A stretch of DNA of 64,000 nucleotides from UBA1351 sp963677885. Lineage in GTDB: Bacteria > Bacillota > Clostridia > Lachnospirales > Vallitaleaceae. How positions within the stretch are numbered: the first letter of the stretch is position 1; the number at the start of each line of letters is the position of its first letter. The notes beneath the pieces are model-generated. The model was given only the letters and a program-made list of their open reading frames with translations. It was not told where the DNA came from and did not search any database. The position numbers were made by a program, and so were the translations under genes. Below are positions 53,314 through 61,018 of this stretch, piece after piece. The stretch spans positions 62,001 through 126,000 of the forward strand of contig OY782500.1 of the NCBI GenBank assembly GCA_963677885.1, read 5' to 3'.

Positions 53314-53553
53314 TTAATCTAAATCTTCGATACGCTCTCTTAACATTTCTAGAGCGTCTCCAACAGTTTTTACATTCTCCATCATATCATCTTCCAAGTC
53401 TACATCAAACTCAGACTCAGCACTAAGGATAATCTGTGCCAGATCCAGTGAATCAATACCCAGGTCATCAACAAAATCCATAGTTTCCTTAATATCTTCT
53501 GGTTCATACGTCGTAAATTCTGCAATAATTTCTAATAATTTGTTTTCATCCAT
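53314..53553 (-). CDS. acpP: acyl carrier protein
   Basis: Acidic carrier protein of 79 residues that holds growing fatty acyl chains on phosphopantetheine. The attachment Ser35 is in GIDSLDLAQ; usual family text is DSLDLVE, so Ala-Gln is a small variation. It follows plsX by 18 nt and is ended by a terminator. Confidence 0.96.
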   Translation of the reverse strand: MDENKLLEIIAEFTTYEPEDIKETMDFVDDLGIDSLDLAQIILSAESEFDVDLEDDMMENVKTVGDALEMLRERIEDLD

Positions 53554-53571
53554 GTGAATACCTCCAATTAA

Positions 53572-54570
53572 CTATAATAAATGTTGTTTGATTTTATCAT
53601 TAACTTTCTCTTTGGAAAAAGTTCTACACTGTAAAATTGCATTTTTAAATGCTTTGGCATTTGAACTGCCATGAGCTTTGACAACCAGACCTTCAAGTCC
53701 AAGCAAAGGAGCTCCGCCATACTCGGTATAATCCAGTTTCTTAAGGTTTTCTTTAAGAGCTCCTTTAACAAGAAGGGCTCCGATTTTTGAAACCAAGGTT
53801 GAAGTCATTCCCTCTTTGACCATGCCCATTAATGTACCTGCAAGGCCTTCTGTATGTTTAAGAATGATATTTCCGGTAAAACCATCTGCTACGACTACAT
53901 CAGCCATACCAGTCGATATGTCCCTACCTTCCACATTACCTACAAAATTAATCGATGTATCTGCCTTCAAAAGTTGATGGGTATCTTGGTATAAAGGATT
54001 CCCCTTCTTCTCCTCAGCACCTACATTGACCAGACCTACCTTTGGATTGTCAATACCAAGAAAGGCTCCAATATATACAGACCCCATCTTAGCGAACTGG
54101 TGTAAGTGGCTTGGTTTATTCTCGGCATTAGCACCACAATCCATTAAAAGCATCATACCTGTGGCAGTTGGTATCAAGGAACCAAGAGCAGGGCGCTCAA
54201 CCCCTTTTATTCTACCGACAATAAGGGTTCCACCTGCAAGAACAGCTCCAGTACTTCCTGCCGAAACAAAAGCATCCGCGTGTCCGTCCTTTACATATCG
54301 CATACCTTTAACGATAGAAGAATCTTTTTTTCTCCTGATAGCAAGAACAGGAGCTTCATTATTATCAATGGTTTCCTTAGCATCAATGATACTGATGCGT
54401 TTCTTATCATATGTCTTGTCTGCCAGACGTTTTTCAAGGTCTTCCTGATCCCCAAAAAGAATCAGCTCAATATCACTGGCTTCTTCCAGGGCTTTCAGGC
54501 AACCGTCTACAACAATTTCCGGTGCGTCGTCTCCGCCATTGGCGTCAATGGCAATTCTAGTCAAGTCCAT
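53572..54570 (-). CDS. plsX: phosphate acyltransferase PlsX
   Basis: Enzyme of 332 residues making acyl-phosphate from acyl-ACP, the first step of phospholipid formation with PlsY. Family motifs are RIAIDANGGDDAPE, VSAGSTGAVLAGG, LMDCGANAENKP and NVEGRDI. Its operon partner is acpP, the donor carrier. RBS AAAGGGGG. An inverted repeat overlaps its predicted promoter. No fapR or fab genes are adjacent, unlike in Bacillus. Confidence 0.96.
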   Translation of the reverse strand: MDLTRIAIDANGGDDAPEIVVDGCLKALEEASDIELILFGDQEDLEKRLADKTYDKKRISIIDAKETIDNNEAPVLAIRRKKDSSIVKGMRYVKDGHADAFVSAGSTGAVLAGGTLIVGRIKGVERPALGSLIPTATGMMLLMDCGANAENKPSHLHQFAKMGSVYIGAFLGIDNPKVGLVNVGAEEKKGNPLYQDTHQLLKADTSINFVGNVEGRDISTGMADVVVADGFTGNIILKHTEGLAGTLMGMVKEGMTSTLVSKIGALLVKGALKENLKKLDYTEYGGAPLLGLEGLVVKAHGSSNAKAFKNAILQCRTFSKEKVNDKIKQHLL

Positions 54571-54660
54571 TATAGACCCCCTTTATGTTCTTCTTCATTT
54601 AATATACTATTTTTTATTTCGTAAATCAACAAAATATGTAAACTTCTATAAATTAAAATA

Positions 54661-54698
54661 AATCTGTCTTCATGTCTAATGAAGAACAGATTATAACA
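54661..54698 (-). promoter_or_regulatory. plsX extended -10 promoter overlapped by a dyad
   Basis: Minus-strand TGTTATAAT with TATAAT at 54690-54695. A 13-bp dyad with one bulged base (54661-54692, AATCTGT..ACAGATT outer arms) overlaps the end of the -10 and the start point. It could be an operator, or an early hairpin in the mRNA. Confidence 0.45.
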
Positions 54699-54790
54699 TA
54701 CATTTTATGCCTGGCTTTGGTCAGCTTCGCTGACCTTTGACCATGTCCCTACTGTTCCGCTTCGCTGCACAGTCGCGAACATCGTCAAAT

Positions 54791-54852
54791 GACATGATGA
54801 AGGTATAACCAAAGGGATGCTTGCATAGCTTTGGTTATACCTTCATCATGTC
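54791..54852. repeat. 24-bp perfect inverted repeat
   Basis: Arms 54791-54814 and 54829-54852 match with no mismatch, around a 14-nt loop that has its own ATGC/GCAT pairing. There is no T-run, so it is not a simple terminator. Nothing coding is near. Confidence 0.85.
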
Positions 54853-54871
54853 GCTCGACTCTTATTTACGC

Positions 54872-54911
54872 GTAAGAAAGGAGCGTCACACCTTAGGTGT
54901 AACACTCCTTT
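54872..54911 (-). terminator. terminator of yceD-rpmF
   Basis: Minus-strand 16-bp stem with two G-U pairs (54877-54892/54896-54911) and a three-base loop, 18 nt after the rpmF stop. The downstream T-tract is short (TTTCTTA). Confidence 0.75.
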
Positions 54912-54928
54912 ATCATCGTTTTATCTGA

Positions 54929-55108
54929 TTATTCAGCGTCTACAACAACCTTATTCTTATATGTTCCACAAGCTTTACAAGCTCTGTGTGGCATCATTAA
55001 TTCACCGCACTTTGGACACTTTGCCAAGTTAGGAGCGTTCAACTTAAAGTTTTGGCTTCTTCTCTTGTCTCTTCTCGCTGCAGATACTTTACGCTTTGGT
55101 ACTGCCAT
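54929..55108 (-). CDS. rpmF: 50S ribosomal protein L32
   Basis: Short gene of 59 residues read from the sequence, starting MAVPKRKVSAARRDKRRSQ and carrying a zinc ribbon of two CxxC pairs (CPKCG and CKACG). This is the Cys-plus form of L32. It follows yceD by 4 nt; yceD-rpmF pairing is widely conserved. Confidence 0.96.
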   Translation of the reverse strand: MAVPKRKVSAARRDKRRSQNFKLNAPNLAKCPKCGELMMPHRACKACGTYKNKVVVDAE

Positions 55109-55112
55109 TTCC

Positions 55113-55616
55113 TTACACCTCCTTAAATTCGCTATCTAGCAAATCTTTGAATTGGGCCATTCGAATATCAATCTGGCCACGATCGCATGTACATTCTTTT
55201 TCATTCCTGTTAACACCACATTCAGGGCATATTCCCTTACACTCAGTATCACACAGTACTTTTTGAGGAAATTCACGTATCAGTTCCTGATGTATGAACT
55301 CTCTTAGATCAAGGTTCGCACCTTGAATATAGGCACTGTCCTCTTCTTCGTGAAGGTGTATATTTCTGGAAAATTCCGTGTTAATGTTAACCTGAACGTC
55401 TTTCGTACATCGATCACAAGGTATAACCAATGTAGTACTAGATATACCTTCAATTGTAATCTCGTTTTTAGCATACTTCTTAAGTGTTACCTTAAATTGG
55501 ACGCCATTTGTTGCCGGAACTTTAATAGTACCGTCATCATATACGAAATCATTAAAGGTTTCTTCAATCATCACCTGGTTTTGTCTGTTAAAAACTTCAA
55601 CCAAATGTATTAACAT
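55113..55616 (-). CDS. yceD: DUF177 (YceD) family protein
   Basis: Protein of 167 residues from the YceD/DUF177 family, linked to 23S rRNA accumulation in bacteria and plants. The C-terminal part contains several Cys (CDTECKGICPECG and ECTCD), a likely zinc site. It lies directly before rpmF and is driven by a consensus promoter. RBS GAAGGTGAG. Confidence 0.92.
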   Translation of the reverse strand: MLIHLVEVFNRQNQVMIEETFNDFVYDDGTIKVPATNGVQFKVTLKKYAKNEITIEGISSTTLVIPCDRCTKDVQVNINTEFSRNIHLHEEEDSAYIQGANLDLREFIHQELIREFPQKVLCDTECKGICPECGVNRNEKECTCDRGQIDIRMAQFKDLLDSEFKEV

Positions 55617-55663
55617 AATCTCACCTTCTTTGGGTGGTGTCTGTTTTTAAATCACCAACAGAT

Positions 55664-55692
55664 ATTATACCTAGGTCAACCTTGTTTGTCAA
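55664..55692 (-). promoter_or_regulatory. consensus sigma-A promoter of yceD-rpmF
   Basis: Minus strand TTGACA at 55687-55692, 17 bp, TATAAT at 55664-55669. Both hexamers are perfect, as expected for a ribosomal protein operon. Confidence 0.9.
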
Positions 55693-55758
55693 CTGGTTTT
55701 TATAGAAAGTTAGGATTAACCATCAGAACCTACCACTTGAACTTGGGTCGAGAATATA

Positions 55759-56949
55759 TTATACCAGACTCTTAGTCTCACGTGCAATCATTAATTCCTC
55801 GTTTGTTGGGATAACCATAGAACGGGTAGTTGCACCTTCAGCTGAAAAATCTCTTTCTGTGCTTCTGCAGTTGTTAAGCTCATCGTCAATCTTAACACCT
55901 AGGTAGCCAAGGTAATTACAGATACCTTTACGAACATGTTTGTTGTTCTCACCAAGTCCAGCTGTAAAAACAACTGCATCAAGACCATTCATAGATGCCG
56001 CATAGGCACCGATGTATTTTGCTACTCTGTATTCAAATACATCCATAGTCATGATTGCTCTTGGGTTACCTTCATCTACTGCATTTTCTAAATCTCTAAA
56101 GTCACTGGAGATACCGGATAGACCAAGTACACCAGATTTTTTGTTAAGAACATCCATAACATCATCATGGGAAAGACCTTCTTTATCCGCAATGAAATCA
56201 GGAATTTTAGGATCAAGGTCTCCTGAACGTGTACCCATTACCAAACCTTCTAGAGGTGTAAGTCCCATGGATGTATCCACTGATTTACCACCATCAACAG
56301 CACAAACAGATGCACCGTTACCAAGATGACAAACTACAATCTTCAGATCTTTAATATCCTTATTCAAAAACTCTGCAGTTCTGTATGCCACATACTTGTG
56401 TGAAGTCCCGTGGAAACCGTAACGACGGATCTTAAGTCTTTCGTAGTAATCGTATGGTAATGCATATAGATATGCTTTTTGAGGCATGGTTTGATGGAAA
56501 GCAGTATCAAACACAGCAACGTTCGGAACTTTTGGAAGTACCGCTTGAACAGCTGCAATACCAGTAAGGTTAGCAGGATTATGAAGAGGTGCAAGTTCAA
56601 TACAGTCTTCAATGGCTGCTATAACCTCATCATTAATTACGACTGATTCAGAGAAACTTTCACCACCATGAACAACACGGTGACCTACTGCTGATATTTC
56701 ATCCATAGATGCAATAGCACCATGGTCAGCGTGAGTTAATGCATCCAATACAAACTGAACCGCTTTCTCATGATTAGGCATATCACCTTCAATGATTACT
56801 TTTTCACCATCTTTGGGTGTGTGTTTGATTTGTGAACCGTCAATACCGATTCTTTCACAAATACCAACAGCAAGTACGTCTTCATTTTCCATATTTATTA
56901 ATTGGTATTTCAGTGATGAACTACCACAGTTAAGTACTAAAATATTCAT
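55759..56949 (-). CDS. ackA: acetate kinase
   Basis: Acetate kinase of 396 residues making ATP from acetyl-phosphate, a central fermentative step. It opens LVLNCGSSSLKYQL; other motifs are VGHRVVHGGE, FDTAFHQTMP, HLGNGASVCAV and GDLDPKIP. A TAGLGEN region lies near the C-terminus. It follows pta by 10 nt. RBS AGGAGAA. Confidence 0.97.
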   Translation of the reverse strand: MNILVLNCGSSSLKYQLINMENEDVLAVGICERIGIDGSQIKHTPKDGEKVIIEGDMPNHEKAVQFVLDALTHADHGAIASMDEISAVGHRVVHGGESFSESVVINDEVIAAIEDCIELAPLHNPANLTGIAAVQAVLPKVPNVAVFDTAFHQTMPQKAYLYALPYDYYERLKIRRYGFHGTSHKYVAYRTAEFLNKDIKDLKIVVCHLGNGASVCAVDGGKSVDTSMGLTPLEGLVMGTRSGDLDPKIPDFIADKEGLSHDDVMDVLNKKSGVLGLSGISSDFRDLENAVDEGNPRAIMTMDVFEYRVAKYIGAYAASMNGLDAVVFTAGLGENNKHVRKGICNYLGYLGVKIDDELNNCRSTERDFSAEGATTRSMVIPTNEELMIARETKSLV

Positions 56950-56959
56950 TCTTGTTCTC

Positions 56960-57958
56960 CTATCCTTGATTAATTGCTTGAACTGCTGTTACTGCAACAA
57001 CGCCAACAATGTCATCAGCTGAACAACCTCTTGAAAGGTCATTAACTGGCATAGCAATACCTTGTGTAATTGGTCCGTATGCTTCTGCTTTAGCCAAACG
57101 TTGAGTCAACTTGTAGCCAATATTACCAGCATCAAGGTCTGGGAAAACTAATACATTGACTTTACCGGCAACTTCACTGCCTGGAGCTTTAGATGCACCA
57201 ACACTTGGTACAATAGCAGCATCCAATTGGAATTCACCGTCAATTTTGTAATTTGGATATTTTTCCTGAGCCAACTTAGTAGCTTCTACTACCTTGTCAA
57301 CATCCGGATGAGCTGCACTGCCCTTTGTTGAATGGCTTAACATACCTACAACCGGCTCTGCTCCTACAAGCGCTTTAAAGGAACCCGCACTTGAACCTGC
57401 AATAGATGCCAATTCTGCTGCTGATGGGTTCTGAACCAATCCACAGTCAGAAAATACGAATGTACCATTATGACCAAGGTCACAATCTGGAACAACCATA
57501 ACAAAGAATGAAGAAACAAGATCTGCACCTGGTGCAGTCTTAAGAATCTGTAAGGATGGTCTAAGAACGTTACCGGTCGAGTTAATAGCACCTGCTACCA
57601 TACCGCCTGCAAGACCCTTTTTAACCATCATAACACCTAAATATAAAGGATTTGTTGTCAGAAGTTCTCGGGCAGTCTCCTCAGTCATACCTTTCTTTTT
57701 ACGAAGGTCAACTAAAGTTGCTACGTAGTCATCCATTTGATCAAAAGACATAGGATCAACAATTGTAGCTCCGTCAATGTTTAAGTTACCTGCTTTTTCT
57801 TTAATTTCGCTTACACTACCAACTAAAATAACATTAGCAATACCTTCTTCCAAGATTTTCTCAGTAGCTACTAATGTTCTTTCTTCAAGGGATTCCGGTA
57901 GTACAATAGTTTGTACATTGGTTTTCGCTTTCGCCTTAATCATTTCAATAAAACTCAA
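56960..57958 (-). CDS. pta: phosphate acetyltransferase
   Basis: Short-form Pta of 332 residues, converting acetyl-CoA to acetyl-phosphate for AckA. It opens FIEMIKAKAKTN and has VGSVSEIKEKAG, GMVAGAINSTGNVLRPSL, SDCGLVQNPSAAELA and VFPDLDAGNIGYKLTQRL. The start is TTG at 57958 with AAAGGAG 9 nt before it; the next ATG (57943) is too distant from this site. It is the promoter-proximal gene of pta-ackA. Confidence 0.96.
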   Translation of the reverse strand: MSFIEMIKAKAKTNVQTIVLPESLEERTLVATEKILEEGIANVILVGSVSEIKEKAGNLNIDGATIVDPMSFDQMDDYVATLVDLRKKKGMTEETARELLTTNPLYLGVMMVKKGLAGGMVAGAINSTGNVLRPSLQILKTAPGADLVSSFFVMVVPDCDLGHNGTFVFSDCGLVQNPSAAELASIAGSSAGSFKALVGAEPVVGMLSHSTKGSAAHPDVDKVVEATKLAQEKYPNYKIDGEFQLDAAIVPSVGASKAPGSEVAGKVNVLVFPDLDAGNIGYKLTQRLAKAEAYGPITQGIAMPVNDLSRGCSADDIVGVVAVTAVQAINQG

Positions 57959-58002
57959 TTCTATATGCTCCTTTCGCGATATATATCATACCCATCGTCT
58001 AT

Positions 58003-58031
58003 ATTATAACGAAAATGTACATTGTATACAA
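58003..58031 (-). promoter_or_regulatory. promoter of pta-ackA
   Basis: Minus strand TTGTAT at 58026-58031, 17 bp, TATAAT at 58003-58008. The -35 is embedded in the palindrome TTGTATACAA (58022-58031), a possible regulator site. No cre-like site is evident. Confidence 0.7.
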
Positions 58032-58098
58032 GGCTTCTTTTTAATAATTCACAAATTTTCTTTTAAGTGGTATATTTTACCTCCTAAAAGGTTAAATA

Positions 58099-58107
58099 TG
58101 CTATACT
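58099..58107 (+). promoter_or_regulatory. extended -10 promoter of tmcAL
   Basis: TGCTATACT (TGnTATACT type) lies 30 bp before the ATG on the plus strand. No convincing -35. Confidence 0.45.
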
Positions 58108-58136
58108 TTAATTAAATATTTTAAAGAGGTGACACC

Positions 58137-59423
58137 ATGAAAATTTGTGGAATAATTACGGAGTATAACCCTTTTCATTTGGGACATGCTTATCAAATAG
58201 AAGAAACCAGGCGGATATACGAGGCAGACATCATCATCGTTGTGATGAGTGGGAATTTTGTCCAAAGAGGTGAACCGGCTGTATTTGACCAGTTCACCAG
58301 AACTGAAATGGCCCTTGAAGGCGGCGCTGATATAGTTATACAGCTCCCAACCTATTATGCAACAGCCAGCGCTGAAAATTTTGCTTATGGCGCAGTATCA
58401 TTATTACATAGTTTAGGGGTTGTAGACATCCTTTGTTTTGGAAGTGAATCAGGTGAACTTGAAAACCTTAAAGATATTGCAGGATTTTTGGCCCATGAAC
58501 CTGCCAACTATCAGAACGCTTTAAAAAGTGAACTTAAGAAGGGTTACTCCTTTGCAAAAGCCAGAAGTCTGGCACTTGAGGCTACTCTCCACCATCCCCA
58601 CCTGCATTCTCTAGACACCACTGATCTACCTGGGAGTCATCCTTTCGATACAAAGGCTCTTTTGAAAGGCTCTAATAATATTCTGGCCATCGAATACATG
58701 AAGTCACTTCACCGATGTAAATCTCATATTGAACCTGTAACAGTTAAAAGGGTTGGGGCTTCCTATTTGAGCAGTGATTTTGACCAAGTCCTTCCAAGTG
58801 CTACTGCTATTCGGAAACACTTTCAGGATAATTCTGGGGAATTCCATGGATTTGAGTCACTTCAAAAAGCCATTCCACCAGAAGTCATTCATATTTTGAG
58901 GAGACCTCAGACCTATCTCCCTCTATATATGGAAGACCTTTATCCCTATCTCCTCTATAACCTTGAACTTTCGGGTCAAACAGATATTAGGGACATCTAT
59001 GACCTTCCTCTTCAGCTTTATCAGCGTTTGAAGAATAAATTGGATTATACACTGGACTATAAGACCTTCCTTGATCAGGTCTTATCCAAGAACTTCACAA
59101 AAACCAGTGTCCAGAGAAGTCTCCTCCATCAATTCCTGAATATAAAGACCTCTGACCTTGACTATATGAACACCAAGGGACATTCTTATATACGTGTCCT
59201 GGGCTTCAAGAAAGAGGCTTCTAAAGCCCTCCATCTTATGAAGAAAGAAACAGACCTTCCAATCATAACCAATGTTAAAGACCACGCCAGATATTTAAGT
59301 CCTTTTGGCAAACATCTGCTGGAGACAGAGATCACCTACACCAACTTATATCATCAAGTGGTGTACAAACGATATGGTGTCAAAAAAAACAACGACTACC
59401 GTCAACCGGTTATCGTTGTCTAG
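58137..59423 (+). CDS. tmcAL: tRNA(Met) cytidine acetate ligase TmcAL (YlbM family)
   Basis: Nucleotidyltransferase-fold enzyme of 428 residues. It has a HIGH-type motif (YNPFHLGHAYQ, 10-20), MSGNFVQRGEPAVFDQ, and GGADIVIQLPT. In Bacillus the homologue uses acetate and ATP to make ac4C34 in elongator tRNA-Met. It sits alone on plus between pta and coaD, a common Firmicutes context where ylbM is close to rpmF-yceD. RBS AAAGAGGTG. Confidence 0.9.
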   Translation: MKICGIITEYNPFHLGHAYQIEETRRIYEADIIIVVMSGNFVQRGEPAVFDQFTRTEMALEGGADIVIQLPTYYATASAENFAYGAVSLLHSLGVVDILCFGSESGELENLKDIAGFLAHEPANYQNALKSELKKGYSFAKARSLALEATLHHPHLHSLDTTDLPGSHPFDTKALLKGSNNILAIEYMKSLHRCKSHIEPVTVKRVGASYLSSDFDQVLPSATAIRKHFQDNSGEFHGFESLQKAIPPEVIHILRRPQTYLPLYMEDLYPYLLYNLELSGQTDIRDIYDLPLQLYQRLKNKLDYTLDYKTFLDQVLSKNFTKTSVQRSLLHQFLNIKTSDLDYMNTKGHSYIRVLGFKKEASKALHLMKKETDLPIITNVKDHARYLSPFGKHLLETEITYTNLYHQVVYKRYGVKKNNDYRQPVIVV

Positions 59424-59453
59424 TTTTATCAACTGCTTCACATAGGATGATCA

Positions 59454-59954
59454 TTACTCACTTTTAATATTGTTCCTGTTTTGTTCCAGCACATCCAACT
59501 GAGAACGAAGATATTTATTATACTGTTCAAACTGTTGATTACTTTTCATTAGAATATCCTTAAGGACTTCCTGATTCTGAGCCAACAGATTGTCTACATA
59601 TTCATAAGAGCCATTGGTTATTTCTTCTGCAGTGGCTCTTGCTTTATGCATCAATTCTTCTGCTTCTTTAATTGCCTGCTGTCTTATGGCATGTTCATCG
59701 ATAAGTTTGGCTGCATGGGCTTTAGCCTCATCAACAATTGCACTGGCTGTTTGATTGGCTGTTTCAATCATTTTATCACGTTCATCAATAATCCTCTTGG
59801 ATCGTTTGATTTCTTCCGGTAGTTTCATACGAAGGTCTGCCATAAATTCATAAATCACTTCCATATCTACCATCACTTTACTTGAAAAAGGTAGTGATCC
59901 ACATTCCTGTAGATAACCTTCTATTTCGTCTAACAATAACATAATGGAATCCAT
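59454..59954 (-). CDS. coiled-coil protein of unknown function
   Basis: Cytoplasmic protein of 166 residues, mostly coiled coil from about 40 to 160 (RSKRIIDERDKMIETA, then DEAKAHAAKLIDEHA). It resembles ATPase-stalk or DivIVA-type coiled coils, often annotated simply as ATPase in Clostridia. No catalytic motif is visible. It follows coaD by 3 nt; ATG is preceded by AGGAGGG inside the coaD end. A structural or division-site role is possible but unproven. Confidence 0.75.
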   Translation of the reverse strand: MDSIMLLLDEIEGYLQECGSLPFSSKVMVDMEVIYEFMADLRMKLPEEIKRSKRIIDERDKMIETANQTASAIVDEAKAHAAKLIDEHAIRQQAIKEAEELMHKARATAEEITNGSYEYVDNLLAQNQEVLKDILMKSNQQFEQYNKYLRSQLDVLEQNRNNIKSE

Positions 59955-59957
59955 CCA

Positions 59958-60452
59958 TTAACCCTCCTGACTTCGTCTCTCATTTTCCCTTAACATTAAA
60001 TCCATGGTCTCTGGTGGCACCATTTTTGAAATATCACCGCCAAATTTCACTAATTGCTTAACCATACTTGAACTGATATAGGCATATTCATTTCTCGATA
60101 CCAAGAAGACGGTTTCTACAGTGTCATTTAGCATATAATTGGTTTGAGCCAGTTGCAACTCATACTCAAAATCTGATATTGCCCTAAATCCCCTGACAAT
60201 GATGTTGGCATGTTTCGTGTCAACAAAATCAACCAAAAGACCGGTAAAGGGTTCCACAATAACATTATCAATGTGGTCAGTTAAGCCCTTTAAGAGATCT
60301 ACTCTCTGTTCCAAGGTCAGATAAGGAATCTTATCCGGGTTGTGGAGCACTCCAACAATGAGTACATCAACCAGTTTACTTGCTCTTTCAATGATATCCA
60401 TATGTCCATTTGTCGCCGGGTCAAAACTGCCTGGATATACACCAATTTTCAT
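59958..60452 (-). CDS. coaD: phosphopantetheine adenylyltransferase
   Basis: Enzyme of 164 residues for the penultimate step of CoA synthesis. It opens IGVYPGSFDPATNGHMDI (TxGH-type site) and has RGFRAISDFEYELQLA and ISSSMVKQL. The ATG follows the rsmD stop at once. rsmD-coaD is a widely conserved pair. Confidence 0.97.
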   Translation of the reverse strand: MKIGVYPGSFDPATNGHMDIIERASKLVDVLIVGVLHNPDKIPYLTLEQRVDLLKGLTDHIDNVIVEPFTGLLVDFVDTKHANIIVRGFRAISDFEYELQLAQTNYMLNDTVETVFLVSRNEYAYISSSMVKQLVKFGGDISKMVPPETMDLMLRENERRSQEG

Positions 60453-61010
60453 CTAGTCCACCTCTTTTTGTATAAATGTGAATTTATTAGTCTTAAAGAC
60501 TTTTGATTTATATATGCTAAGTCCCTGAAGGACACTGTCATCGATAAGAGTTTCCAAAGAACTTTCAACAACTACGATACCGTCCTCACTTACCAGGTTC
60601 ATCTGGTCAATGATTTTAAGAGCATCCATTTCCAATCCTTCGTTATAAGGAGGATCCAAGAAAATAATATCACATGTGACACCTTCATTTCCTAAATACT
60701 CAAGCATCTTCTTATAATCATACATAAAAACTTTCGCTTTTTCAATAAGTTTCGTATGTTGTAAGTTTTTTTTAATACAATCGATGGATCCTTTATACCT
60801 GTCACTAAAAAAAGCCAAGGCAGCTCCTCTGCTTAAAGCTTCAATACCTAGGCCACCTGATCCTCCAAAAAGGTCCAGTACCAGAGCTCCAGGAATATCA
60901 TCGCTGATCATATTGAATAAGGTTTCTTTCGTTCTATCGGTGGTTGGTCTTACCTTGTCATCAGGAGCCTCCAACCGAAGACTTCTTGCACTACCTGCTA
61001 TTACCCGCAT
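60453..61010 (-). CDS. rsmD: 16S rRNA (guanine-966-N2)-methyltransferase RsmD
   Basis: Methyltransferase of 185 residues. It opens MRVIAGSARSLRLEAP, has PTTDRTKETLFNMI, a SAM-binding LDLFGGSGGLGIEAL and the catalytic DPPY in IIFLDPPYNEG. It makes m2G966 on 16S rRNA. RBS AGGAGG after the recG stop. Confidence 0.97.
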   Translation of the reverse strand: MRVIAGSARSLRLEAPDDKVRPTTDRTKETLFNMISDDIPGALVLDLFGGSGGLGIEALSRGAALAFFSDRYKGSIDCIKKNLQHTKLIEKAKVFMYDYKKMLEYLGNEGVTCDIIFLDPPYNEGLEMDALKIIDQMNLVSEDGIVVVESSLETLIDDSVLQGLSIYKSKVFKTNKFTFIQKEVD

Positions 61011-61018
61011 ATTGCCTC

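Larger units (their letters stand above)
54571..54928. other. 358-bp gene-free spacer between plsX and rpmF with four hairpins
   Basis: No coding potential seen. From low to high coordinate it holds the plsX promoter and dyad (54661-54698), a GGTCAGC-TTC-GCTGACC hairpin (54719-54735), a GCTTCGCTG copy repeated 35 bp later (54759), a 24-bp perfect inverted repeat (54791-54852), and the rpmF terminator (54872-54911). The middle part is richer in GC than its surroundings. Confidence 0.7.

Noticed and set aside
54571..54660. FapR operator before plsX
   Set aside because: No TTAGTACC-type palindrome is visible and no fapR gene is next to plsX.
58022..58031. CcpA (cre) site at the pta promoter
   Set aside because: The palindrome TTGTATACAA does not match the cre consensus; it may be only part of the -35 region.
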